From Bacteroidales bacterium (GTDB lineage Bacteria; Bacteroidota; Bacteroidia; Bacteroidales; Tenuifilaceae): a stretch of DNA of 64,000 nt. The stretch spans positions 1 through 64,000 of the forward strand of contig JACJXD010000011.1 of assembly GCA_020636845.1 (NCBI GenBank). Reading direction: 5' to 3'. The notes under the pieces were generated by a model that was given only the letters and a program-made list of their open reading frames with translations, was not told the origin of the DNA and searched no databases. Of this stretch, positions 52,070-60,166 are shown piece by piece; the first letter of the stretch is position 1; each line of letters starts with the position of its first letter. The position numbers and the translations under genes were made by a program.

Positions 52070-54112
52070 ATGAGAAAACTATTAATTTCAGTATTTATGA
52101 TTGGATTGTATGGTGTACTACTAAGTGGATGTGATGCAAACAAGCAACAAAAGGAAGATTCCTTTAAATGGCAAATCGATCAGTTTGCCGATTTGCGGAT
52201 AATGCGTTACCAAATTCCGGAATTTGATTCTCTCTCTCCACAGGAAAGGGTGTTGGTTTACTACCTTAGCGAGGCTGCTAAGTGTGGTAGGGATATTATT
52301 TGGGATCAAAACTACAAGTATAACTTAACCGTTCGTAATGTGTTGGAGGGTATTTATAAGGGATACAAAGGCGATAGAAATTCGGAAGATTGGAACAAAT
52401 TTGTGGTTTACCTTAAACGGGTTTGGTTTTCAAATGGTATTCATCATCACTATTCTACCGACAAAATTATGCCTAATTTTTCGGAGGAATACTTTGCAGA
52501 GTTAGTAAAGAGTACTCCGGAAGAAAATTTCTCGAAAGAATTAGGTGGAAGCGATGAGATTTTAAAGAACGTTTCGCCTATAATTTTCGACCCCAAAATT
52601 GCTCCTAAAAGAGTAAACCAAGTAGCAGGAGAGGATTTAGTTGCTACATCGGCTTGCAACTATTACGAGGGAGTAAGCCAGGCCGAAGCAGAAGCATTTT
52701 ATAGTAAGATGATGAATCCTAACGACCCTGCACCTATTTCTTACGGGTTGAATTCTAAGTTGGTTAAGAAAGATGGCGTAGTTAAGGAAAAGGTTTGGAA
52801 GGAAGACGGAATGTATGGTTCTGCCATTCAGCACATAGTTTATTGGCTTCAGAAAGCCGTAGGTGTTGCCGAAAACGAAACGCAACGGAAAACCATCGAA
52901 GCGCTTATTGATTACTACAAGTCGGGCGATCTGAAAACATTTGATGAATACAATATCCTTTGGGTTGGCGATTTAATCTCCCGGGTCGATTTTGTTAATG
53001 GATTTATTGAAAATTACGGTGATCCTTTGGGATATAAGGCCAGTTGGGAATCGGTAGTCGATTTTAAAAATGTTGAAGCAACACGCCGTGCCGAGATTAT
53101 CAGCAAGAATGCTCAGTGGTTCGAGGATCATTCGCCTGTCGATAGTCAGTTTAAGAAAAAGGAGGTAAAGGGTGTATCGGCTAAGGTTATTACTGTTGCA
53201 CAGTTAGGTGGCGATTGCTATCCTTCAACTCCAATTGGTATTAACCTGCCAAATGCCGATTGGATTCGTAAGGAGCACGGGTCAAAATCGGTAACTATGG
53301 ATAATATTACCTACGCTTACGATCAGGCAGCCCAAGGCAATGGTTTTATGGACGAATTTGCCTGGTCGAAGGAAGAGGTTGAAATGAATAATAAGTATGG
53401 TTACTTGGCAAGTTGTTTGCATACCGACTTGCACGAGTGTTTAGGCCATGGTTCCGGACAGTTGGCTCCCGGCGTAAAAGGCGATGAGTTGAAGAATTAT
53501 GGTTCTACCTTGGAGGAGGCCCGTGCCGACTTATTCGCTTTGTATTACATTATGGATCCTAAAATGGTTGAATTGGGGCTGATGCCAAGCCTTGATGGCG
53601 GTAAGGTTGAGTATAGCAGTTATATTCGTAATGGCTTAATGGCTCAGCTAACACGCGTGGAACTGGGTAAGGATATTGAGGAAGCTCACATGCGTAACCG
53701 CCAATTGATTGCTGCTTGGTGTTACGATAATGGTAAGTCCGATAATGTTATAGAAAAAAAGGTTAGAGACGGTAAAACTTATTTTGTAGTGAACGATTTT
53801 GGTAAGTTACGCGAACTTTTTGGCACGTTGCTTAAGGAAATTCAAAGAATAAAATCTACTGGCGACTACGAAGCCGGTAAGGCTTTGGTTGAGAAGTATG
53901 CCGTGAAGGTTGATTACGATTTACACAAGGAAGTTCTCGACAGGTACAATAAGTTACATTTAGCGCCTTATGGAGGTTTTGTAAATCCGAGTATTGAGCC
54001 GGTTTTACAAGGCGATAGCGTAGTTGATGCTAAAGTTACCTATCCCGACGATTATGCAAAGCAGATGTTGGAGTATTCCGATAAATATTCGTTTTTACCG
54101 CTTATAAATTAA
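52070..54112 (+). CDS. Dipeptidyl peptidase III (M49) lipoprotein
   Basis: 680 residues. Lipoprotein signal peptide with LLSGC, Cys21. The M49 zinc site is HECLGH at His455-His460 plus EEARAD (482-487), matching the HEXXGH and EEXRAE/D pattern. The enzyme removes dipeptides from the N-terminus of short peptides. Eukaryotic forms are cytosolic, whereas this one should sit in the envelope, perhaps to use peptides at the cell surface. A hairpin-rich leader precedes it and a terminator follows. Confidence 0.9.
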   Translation: MRKLLISVFMIGLYGVLLSGCDANKQQKEDSFKWQIDQFADLRIMRYQIPEFDSLSPQERVLVYYLSEAAKCGRDIIWDQNYKYNLTVRNVLEGIYKGYKGDRNSEDWNKFVVYLKRVWFSNGIHHHYSTDKIMPNFSEEYFAELVKSTPEENFSKELGGSDEILKNVSPIIFDPKIAPKRVNQVAGEDLVATSACNYYEGVSQAEAEAFYSKMMNPNDPAPISYGLNSKLVKKDGVVKEKVWKEDGMYGSAIQHIVYWLQKAVGVAENETQRKTIEALIDYYKSGDLKTFDEYNILWVGDLISRVDFVNGFIENYGDPLGYKASWESVVDFKNVEATRRAEIISKNAQWFEDHSPVDSQFKKKEVKGVSAKVITVAQLGGDCYPSTPIGINLPNADWIRKEHGSKSVTMDNITYAYDQAAQGNGFMDEFAWSKEEVEMNNKYGYLASCLHTDLHECLGHGSGQLAPGVKGDELKNYGSTLEEARADLFALYYIMDPKMVELGLMPSLDGGKVEYSSYIRNGLMAQLTRVELGKDIEEAHMRNRQLIAAWCYDNGKSDNVIEKKVRDGKTYFVVNDFGKLRELFGTLLKEIQRIKSTGDYEAGKALVEKYAVKVDYDLHKEVLDRYNKLHLAPYGGFVNPSIEPVLQGDSVVDAKVTYPDDYAKQMLEYSDKYSFLPLIN

Positions 54113-54132
54113 ATGGTTACATAAATAAAAGG

Positions 54133-54167
54133 AGCCCTGTCGGAATATTTGGCAGGGCTTTTTTATT
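54133..54167 (+). terminator. Intrinsic terminator after the DPP III gene
   Basis: Stem AGCCCTGTC / GGCAGGGCT with a nine-base loop, then TTTTTATTT. Confidence 0.85.
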
Positions 54168-54308
54168 TAACCATTTCTATTATTAAGGTTCTTTAAGATT
54201 CGTTTTCCCAAACAAAATACAATTCGTTACGTAAACTTTTATCAGATTCGAGTATGGACTTTTTTATGTTTTATCATTTTTGTAATTTTATAAGCATTAG
54301 TTAAAGGT

Positions 54309-54836
54309 ATGTGCCAATTTACTTACACATCGAAAAAGGTAAACGTATATGTGGTGGAGTATAGTCCGGAATATTTGAAGTTGCTTGAGAGTAACTTTAA
54401 ATTACCGCTGAAGGTGAATTTTCGGAGTTTTGTTACGGGGGAGAAGTTTATAAATTTCATTACTGAGAGTAAGGAATGGAAACATCGACTGTCGGTGGCG
54501 TTTATTGGCTACAACTTTTTCGACGAGTACAATCGTACGTTGATGAATGGATTGGAGGTACTGGAATCGGTAAAAAAAATAGCGCCTTCAGTAGAGGTTG
54601 TTATGATGTCAAATCCCAATGAAGTGGAGTATGGCGGATATATAAAAAAAATGGGCGCTTACGATTATGTGCTTAAAGATGAAAATCTGGTAGATCGTGC
54701 AAAAAACTTCGTTTTAATGCTTTCGGGAAATTATGCCATTAGGGTATATAAAAAGAACGTTAAAGTTCTGTTAATCTTATGGATTATCAGTTTTGCCATT
54801 TTGCTTGCGGCAATTTTATACATATTCCTTTTTTAA
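54309..54836 (+). CDS. Receiver-like pseudo-domain with a C-terminal membrane anchor
   Basis: 175 residues. The first ~140 follow the CheY layout: VYVVEYSPEYLKLLES, FIGYNFFD...MNGLEVLESVKKI, VVMMSNPNE and GAYDYVLKDENL with the conserved Lys. However, the acidic pocket is largely lost (VEYS rather than VDDD), and the phospho-Asp position appears to be Gly/Tyr/Asn. The last ~25 residues form one membrane helix. It is therefore probably a non-phosphorylated receiver tethered to the inner membrane. It stands alone; no kinase is adjacent. Confidence 0.65.
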   Translation: MCQFTYTSKKVNVYVVEYSPEYLKLLESNFKLPLKVNFRSFVTGEKFINFITESKEWKHRLSVAFIGYNFFDEYNRTLMNGLEVLESVKKIAPSVEVVMMSNPNEVEYGGYIKKMGAYDYVLKDENLVDRAKNFVLMLSGNYAIRVYKKNVKVLLILWIISFAILLAAILYIFLF

Positions 54837-55009
54837 TTTCTATGCCAAATATTCAGTAATTCTGACCCAATGTCAGTTTTACCTATTTTGTTATCTTGCT
54901 GATAGTAAGGCAACTGTTAATGTTTTATGCCACTTAAATCCGTAATGAATGACATGGTACAGGTTTTGAAAGGGTTGTGGTTATAAGTTTAACTAAAATA
55001 AAATTGGCT

Positions 55010-57064
55010 ATGCAAACTGGAAAAATCGGTGTAACTACTGAGAACATCTTCCCTATAATTAAAAAGTTTTTATACTCGGATCACGAAATATTTCTAAGGG
55101 AAATAATATCGAATGCTGTTGATGCCACTCAAAAAGTTAAAACACTTGCCTCGTTAGGTGAATTTAAGGGCGAGTTGGGCGATTTAACCATTAGGGTTAG
55201 CGTTGATAAAAAGAAAAAAACAATTACGGTTTCCGATAGCGGCGTGGGTATGACTGCCGACGAAATAGAAAAGTATATCAATCAGATAGCATTTTCGGGA
55301 GCAGAAGAGTTTTTGGGTAAGTATAAGGAACAGTCCAACGGAATAATTGGCCATTTTGGTTTGGGCTTTTACTCGGCGTTTATGGTTAGCGATAACGTCG
55401 AAATTATAACCCGTTCGTGGCGCGACGATGCTAAGGCGGTAAAGTGGTCGTGCGATGGAACTCCGGAGTACAAAATTGAAGATGCACAACGCGACAGCCG
55501 TGGAACCGATATTATTCTTCATATCAGCGACGATTCTAAGGAGTTTTTAGAGGATACAAAGGTTGATGAGTTGTTGAAGAAATACTGTCGTTTTCTTCCT
55601 ATATCCATTGCTTTTGGAACTGAAAAGGAGTGGAAGGATGGTAAGGAAATCGATACCGGAAAGGACAAAATAATCAACGATACCAATCCGCTTTGGACGC
55701 GCAAACCTGCCGATTTAAAGGAGGAGGATTACTTAACCTTTTACCACGATTTATATCCCGCATCGGAGGATCCTTTGTTTTACATTCATTTAAATGTCGA
55801 TTATCCTTTCAACTTAACGGGTATTTTGTACTTTCCGCGTATTAAAACCAACTTCGATATTCAGAAAAACAAGATACAGCTTTACTGCAATCAGGTTTTT
55901 GTTACCGATTCGGTAGAGGGTATTGTTCCGGAATTCCTGACACTTTTGCATGGTGTAATCGATTCTCCGGATATTCCGCTTAACGTTTCGCGTAGTTACC
56001 TGCAAAGCGACTCGAATGTTAAGAAAATTTCGGCGCATATAACCAAGAAGGTTGCCGATAGGCTTCAGGATATATTTAAGACCGACAGGGAACAGTTCGA
56101 GAAGAAGTGGGACGATTTGAAGTTGTTCATCAACTTTGGTATGATTACCGATGAGAAATTCTACGAACGTGCCGAAAAGTTTGCCTTGTTGAAGAATGTT
56201 GACGGCAAATACTTCACATTCGAGGAGTATGAAAAGCTTGTAAAGGATAACCAAACGGATAAGAATAAGACCTTAATTTACCTTTATGCCAGCGATAAGG
56301 TTGAACAGCACAGCTATATAGAAGCGGCTAAAAATCGTGGTTACGACGTGCTGATAATGGACGGGCAGCTCGATCCGCATGTAATAAATGCGTTGGAAAG
56401 CAAGTTGAAGGATACCCGTTTTGCCCGTGTTGACTCCGATGTAGTTGACAAGTTAATTGTTAAGGAGGATAGGAAAGAGGTTGATTTGTCGAACGAGCAG
56501 CAATCCGATTTGCGGTCGGTTTTCGAAGGCGCTTTACCGTCCGAGGATCATTACTGGGTTTCGTTCGAAGATTTGGGCGAAAACGCAAATCCTGTGGTAA
56601 TAACCCGTTCCGAGTTTATGCGTCGTATGAAGGATATGGCAGCCATGAGCCCAACTGCAGGCTTTTACGGCAATATGCCCGACAGCAACAACTTGGTGGT
56701 AAACGTTGCCCATCCGCTTGTTAAAACAATACTAAAGGCAAAGAACGATACGCTGAGCGGCAAGTTGAACGAGGTTAACGAAAAAATAAAGCCCGTTAAG
56801 GCAAAGTTGGACGAGCTGGAAAAGGCGTTAAAGGATAAGAAGGAGGAGGAAATCCCTCAAACCGATAAGGATGCCAAGGACGAAAACCAAAAGCAACTCG
56901 AAGGTCTGGAAGGCGAGAAGAGCACAATCCTTAAGGGTTTTGGAAAGGATTACAAGCTGGTTAAGCAGCTTATCGATTTAGCCTTACTGGCAAACAATAT
57001 GCTTAAGGGCGAAGATTTAAGTAAATTTGTAAAGCGTAGCTTGGAGCTCATTAAACCCGAGTAA
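55010..57064 (+). CDS. htpG: Molecular chaperone HtpG (Hsp90)
   Basis: 684 residues from the ATG at 55010; the frame opens at a GTG at 54977, but the family begins MQTGKIGVTTENIFP. GHKL ATPase motifs: EIISNAVDATQK (Glu and Asn), SDSGVGMT, and IGHFGLGFYSAFMV (ATP lid). Middle and C-terminal domains are complete. A Lys/Glu-rich insertion near the C-terminus (KPVKAKLDELEKAL) forms a coiled coil, seen in other Bacteroidetes. Followed by a terminator. Confidence 0.95.
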   Translation: MQTGKIGVTTENIFPIIKKFLYSDHEIFLREIISNAVDATQKVKTLASLGEFKGELGDLTIRVSVDKKKKTITVSDSGVGMTADEIEKYINQIAFSGAEEFLGKYKEQSNGIIGHFGLGFYSAFMVSDNVEIITRSWRDDAKAVKWSCDGTPEYKIEDAQRDSRGTDIILHISDDSKEFLEDTKVDELLKKYCRFLPISIAFGTEKEWKDGKEIDTGKDKIINDTNPLWTRKPADLKEEDYLTFYHDLYPASEDPLFYIHLNVDYPFNLTGILYFPRIKTNFDIQKNKIQLYCNQVFVTDSVEGIVPEFLTLLHGVIDSPDIPLNVSRSYLQSDSNVKKISAHITKKVADRLQDIFKTDREQFEKKWDDLKLFINFGMITDEKFYERAEKFALLKNVDGKYFTFEEYEKLVKDNQTDKNKTLIYLYASDKVEQHSYIEAAKNRGYDVLIMDGQLDPHVINALESKLKDTRFARVDSDVVDKLIVKEDRKEVDLSNEQQSDLRSVFEGALPSEDHYWVSFEDLGENANPVVITRSEFMRRMKDMAAMSPTAGFYGNMPDSNNLVVNVAHPLVKTILKAKNDTLSGKLNEVNEKIKPVKAKLDELEKALKDKKEEEIPQTDKDAKDENQKQLEGLEGEKSTILKGFGKDYKLVKQLIDLALLANNMLKGEDLSKFVKRSLELIKPE

Positions 57065-57097
57065 TTTTTTAGCGCTTTATAGTAAGTAACTTATTGT

Positions 57098-57135
57098 AAA
57101 CCCTTTTAGGACGTTAAAGCCTAGAAGGGTTTTTC
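57098..57135 (+). terminator. Intrinsic terminator after htpG
   Basis: Thirteen-base stem AAACCCTTTTAGG / CCTAGAAGGGTTT (one T-G pair) with a nine-base loop and a T run. Confidence 0.85.
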
Positions 57136-57157
57136 ATTTTTATTTGTTGATGCGGAG

Positions 57158-57329
57158 AGATTCCTCTACTACGCTTGGAATAACAAAAAAGCATTGTTCG
57201 AGTAATTTATCTGCTCGTTGAACTTGCACGGACTTGGTTCGTTGGGTTCATCTGCCGTTTCCACTGCTTGCACGGTTTGCAATTCGTGAAAAGTCTTACA
57301 GTTTCGGTTTTTGTAATTCGTGCGTTAAG
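57158..57329 (+). repeat. Dispersed palindromic repeat, copy 1 (downstream side of the M23 gene)
   Basis: Shares AGATT.CTC..CTACGCT.G.AATAACAAAAA, TGCC.TTT.CACTGCTT, TTTGCAAT.CGTG and a following TTACAG...GGTT...TAATTC.TG block with 58315-58437, in the same order and orientation. It carries about 50 extra bases after the first block. The unit GCACGG-TTTGCAA-TTCGTG is imperfectly palindromic. Confidence 0.65.
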
Positions 57330-57377
57330 GTTTTTAAATAAAACTTACCGTTATGCTTAAAGTGTCTTCTTTTTCTG

Positions 57378-58187
57378 CTACACCCGTATTCTTATCTTTT
57401 GTCCTATTCTCAACGTAGCCTTCGGGTTTATGCTGTTTAGGGCGCAAATTCCATCGACAGTTGTACCATACCGCTTGGCCAGAGAGTATAGCGTATCCTT
57501 TCGTTTAATTGTGTAAACCACCTCCTCGTTCAGCGGGTGTTTGGGGTTTCCAGCGTTTAGCGTGTAGTTGCTATCGTAATTCGGTACGGAATCGGGCATA
57601 GCAACATCGTTAACTTTCTCAGGCTCTAATGTAGGTATGTTCTTAGCAAGGACAAGTTGATTTTTAAAGTCGAAAAGTTTCTCGGCATCAAGGGCAATAT
57701 GTTTAACCCGAAATTCAAAATGAAGGTGGGTGGTGGTGGCTCTTCCTGTTCGGCCTCCCAACCCAACCGTAGAGCCGGCAGCAACCGTATTGCCAACCTT
57801 AACAAGGATTTTGCTTAGGTGGGCGTAGTATGTTTCAACAAGAGAATCGTTTTTTAGTACCACCAGCAAACCGTAGCCGTAGTACTTCGATGCTCGTGTA
57901 ACAATCCCTGCAAATGCGGCTCGAACGGTGTCGCCCAGTTGTAGTTTAATGTCGGTTCCTGCATGGAATCGGCCATGACGTGGTCCAAAGTGGCTGATTA
58001 CCTTACCCCTGAACGGACTGCAAAATTGGCCAAGATCGGCAAGCGTTTGTGGACTGTTGTTTTGTAATATCGAATCGCGACAAGTATAAAGGTGGTTGCT
58101 TGGCTTTGGCATGGTGTCGATTTGCGAAATCGAACAAATGGGTATCAACAAAAAAGCGGATACCATACGGAAAAAAATCTTACTCAT
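57378..58187 (-). CDS. M23 (LytM) peptidase with C-terminal LysM
   Basis: 269 residues with a signal peptide at about 1-22. The M23 zinc site is complete: HAGTDIKL (His, Asp) and HLHFEFR (HxH), with FGPRHGRFH and GGRTGRATTTHLHF. A single LysM follows at about 222-268 (YTIKRKDTLYSLAKRYGTTV), which binds glycan. It is a likely D,D-endopeptidase on peptidoglycan cross-links. The gene is alone and flanked on both sides by copies of one repeat family. Confidence 0.9.
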   Translation of the reverse strand: MSKIFFRMVSAFLLIPICSISQIDTMPKPSNHLYTCRDSILQNNSPQTLADLGQFCSPFRGKVISHFGPRHGRFHAGTDIKLQLGDTVRAAFAGIVTRASKYYGYGLLVVLKNDSLVETYYAHLSKILVKVGNTVAAGSTVGLGGRTGRATTTHLHFEFRVKHIALDAEKLFDFKNQLVLAKNIPTLEPEKVNDVAMPDSVPNYDSNYTLNAGNPKHPLNEEVVYTIKRKDTLYSLAKRYGTTVDGICALNSINPKATLRIGQKIRIRV

Positions 58188-58597
58188 GTAATATTACCGC
58201 TAAAAAGTTCGGAAATGTACCCAATCGCGCAATATTTAGCAAGTTTAACGGGAACAACTTGGGTGTAGGTGGTCTGTTGTTAGGCTTATTTAAGGGTTTA
58301 GCGGTATAAAAATAAGATTTCTCGGCTACGCTCGAAATAACAAAAAGATGCCATTTGCACTGCTTTACAACTTGCGCCGATTTGCAATCCGTGCATAAAA
58401 GAATATTACAGCCTTGGTTGTATAATTCCTGTGCAAGCGCCAATAATTTTAGTAAAAATTTATAATAGGATTATTTTTTTCATTTAACTAAAAAACAATT
58501 TTTTTAGAAGAAAGTGTTAGGGCGCAACTATTAAATTTTTCTGTGGGTATTGAACAATTTATCCCGTTTGCTTATTTTTATAAATAAAGCATGGCTT
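58188..58597. other. Spacer with repeat copy 2
   Basis: 410 bases without a convincing gene. It holds the upstream region of the M23 gene, a repeat copy (58315-58437) and an AT-rich leader for the gene at 58598. No exact TAnnTTTG box was identified. Confidence 0.5.
58315..58437 (+). repeat. Dispersed palindromic repeat, copy 2 (upstream side of the M23 gene)
   Basis: 123 bases colinear with 57158-57329. The opening AGATTTCTCGGCTACGCTCG and the core CTTGCGCCGATTTGCAATCC are of a type I recall as recurrent in Bacteroidetes intergenic DNA. The two copies enclose the M23 gene as direct repeats. Confidence 0.65.
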
Positions 58598-60004
58598 ATG
58601 GAACGGGAAATTCTTAGTACCAAGCGTAAAGCGTTGCTGCTTAACCTGGACACAACCAAGTATGGCACAATTGCCGAAATAGGCGGAGGGCAGGAAGTGG
58701 CACGCGCTTTTTTTCAGGTGGGCGGTGCCTCCGGAACGGTTGCCAAAACCATTTCGGCATACGATAAAATTTTTAGCGATTACCTGTACAGCAATGGCGA
58801 TAAGGGTCGGTACGTATGTCTTACCCGACTGGAGCAGATGCTTGGTAAGGAGTACGATGAGCTGGCTCAGGTACTCGAGGCGAAACGTCAGGACAACAGG
58901 CGTTTCTTTGCTTTTGCCGATACCGTTGAAACGTTAAACTTCCGAAAGGATAATCAGGGGCACGGATGGCTGGGTGTTCGGTTCGAGTTGAGTAAGCCCG
59001 GTGTGCCCAACGAGGTGGTAATTCATGTAAGGCTGTTGGAGAACGATGGGGTGTTACAGCAATATACGCTGGGAGCGCTGGGGGTTAACCTTATTTATGC
59101 CTGCTACTACTTTTACGGTAAACCGAACGTTTTTTTGCAGTCGCTGCTCGATAACTTATCGTCGGATAGGGTCGAGATTACAATGGCGCGGATGAGTGGC
59201 CCCGATTTGGACTATGTGGATAACCGCTTGCTTGGGGTGCAGCTGGTGAAGAACGGGATGACCCCGGCTATCTTTTTCGATAGGAACGGGAAGGTTCAGG
59301 AGCCGGATGATATGCTCTACAAAAAGAATGTGCTGCTGCTTCGCGGGCGTTTCAGACCAATAACCTATGTGGGTTTCGATATACTTAAATCATCCTATGC
59401 CCATTTTAAAAAGAACGCCGGTTTTACTACCGGGAATACCCTTCAGATTTGCGAAATTACGCTTAACAACCTGCTGGAAGAGGGCGAGTTGAACGAGCGC
59501 GATTTTCTGGATAGGGTGGATTTGCTGAACGGAATGGGACAAAATGTTCTCATATCCAACTTTAGGGAGTTCTACCGGTTGGTAGAGTATTTTGGACGGT
59601 TTAAGCATAACAATTTACGAATTGCCATGGGCGTTCCAACCTTTGTGAAGGTTATGGATAAGATTTACTACAAGGACTTGCCAGGCGGATTGCTCGAGGC
59701 GGTAGGCAAGATGTTTCCCGCCCGAACAAAGTTTTACATATACCCGGCGTTGAACAGAATTTCGAATAGGGTAATGACAACGCACGATATAACCCTGCCT
59801 CCCGATGTAATCCATATTTACAACTATCTTACGGAAAACGGTTTAATTGTGAATTTGCCCAGCGTAAAGCGCGAGTGGCTGCATATAACTTCCAACCATG
59901 TGCTGCAGTTGCTTCAGGAAAATAATGCCGATTGGGAAAAGATGGTGCCAAAGTATGTAATTCGAAACATTAAGTCGAAGCATCTTTTCGGATACCCGGG
60001 GTAA
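58598..60004 (+). CDS. Conserved protein of unknown function
   Basis: 468 residues from the ATG at 58598; a TTG-started frame from 58550 is less likely. Highly conserved-looking parts: DTTKYGTIAEIGGGQEVARAFF, GGASGTVAKTISAYDKIFSD, GVRFELSKPG and EITMARMSGPDLDYVDNRL. I recall this sequence type from many Bacteroidetes genomes under inconsistent names, including nucleotide-transferase and TonB-related labels that the sequence does not support. No signal peptide or membrane helix; probably cytosolic. GC is slightly higher than in neighbours. Confidence 0.65.
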   Translation: MEREILSTKRKALLLNLDTTKYGTIAEIGGGQEVARAFFQVGGASGTVAKTISAYDKIFSDYLYSNGDKGRYVCLTRLEQMLGKEYDELAQVLEAKRQDNRRFFAFADTVETLNFRKDNQGHGWLGVRFELSKPGVPNEVVIHVRLLENDGVLQQYTLGALGVNLIYACYYFYGKPNVFLQSLLDNLSSDRVEITMARMSGPDLDYVDNRLLGVQLVKNGMTPAIFFDRNGKVQEPDDMLYKKNVLLLRGRFRPITYVGFDILKSSYAHFKKNAGFTTGNTLQICEITLNNLLEEGELNERDFLDRVDLLNGMGQNVLISNFREFYRLVEYFGRFKHNNLRIAMGVPTFVKVMDKIYYKDLPGGLLEAVGKMFPARTKFYIYPALNRISNRVMTTHDITLPPDVIHIYNYLTENGLIVNLPSVKREWLHITSNHVLQLLQENNADWEKMVPKYVIRNIKSKHLFGYPG

Positions 60005-60103
60005 CGATGGATGCTTCTAGTACTTTGTTTGTATATGTCTTATTCTAATAATTTAAGACTGTAAACTGATGACAGGCAAATAATCGAAAATCTCAAAAAC
60101 AAC

Positions 60104-60129
60104 CAAGGCTGTCGTATTCGGCAGCCTTG
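60104..60129. terminator. Hairpin between convergent genes
   Basis: Eleven-base stem CAAGGCTGTCG / CGGCAGCCTTG (one T-G pair) with a TATT loop. Moderately T-rich on both sides, so probably a bidirectional terminator. Confidence 0.65.
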
Positions 60130-60166
60130 CTTGTTTAAAACCGTGTTTAAATGCAACAGTATTAGA

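Larger units (their letters stand above)
57065..57377. other. Spacer after htpG: terminator plus repeat
   Basis: 313 bases without a gene. It contains the htpG terminator (57098-57135) and one copy of a dispersed repeat (57158-57329). Nothing else recognised. Confidence 0.6.

Noticed and set aside
55814..56254. 146-codon antisense open frame inside htpG
   Set aside because: Lies wholly within well-conserved HtpG sequence and has no recognisable domain.
57158..58437. CRISPR array
   Set aside because: Only two diverged copies 1 kb apart with a gene between them; no regular spacers and no cas genes.
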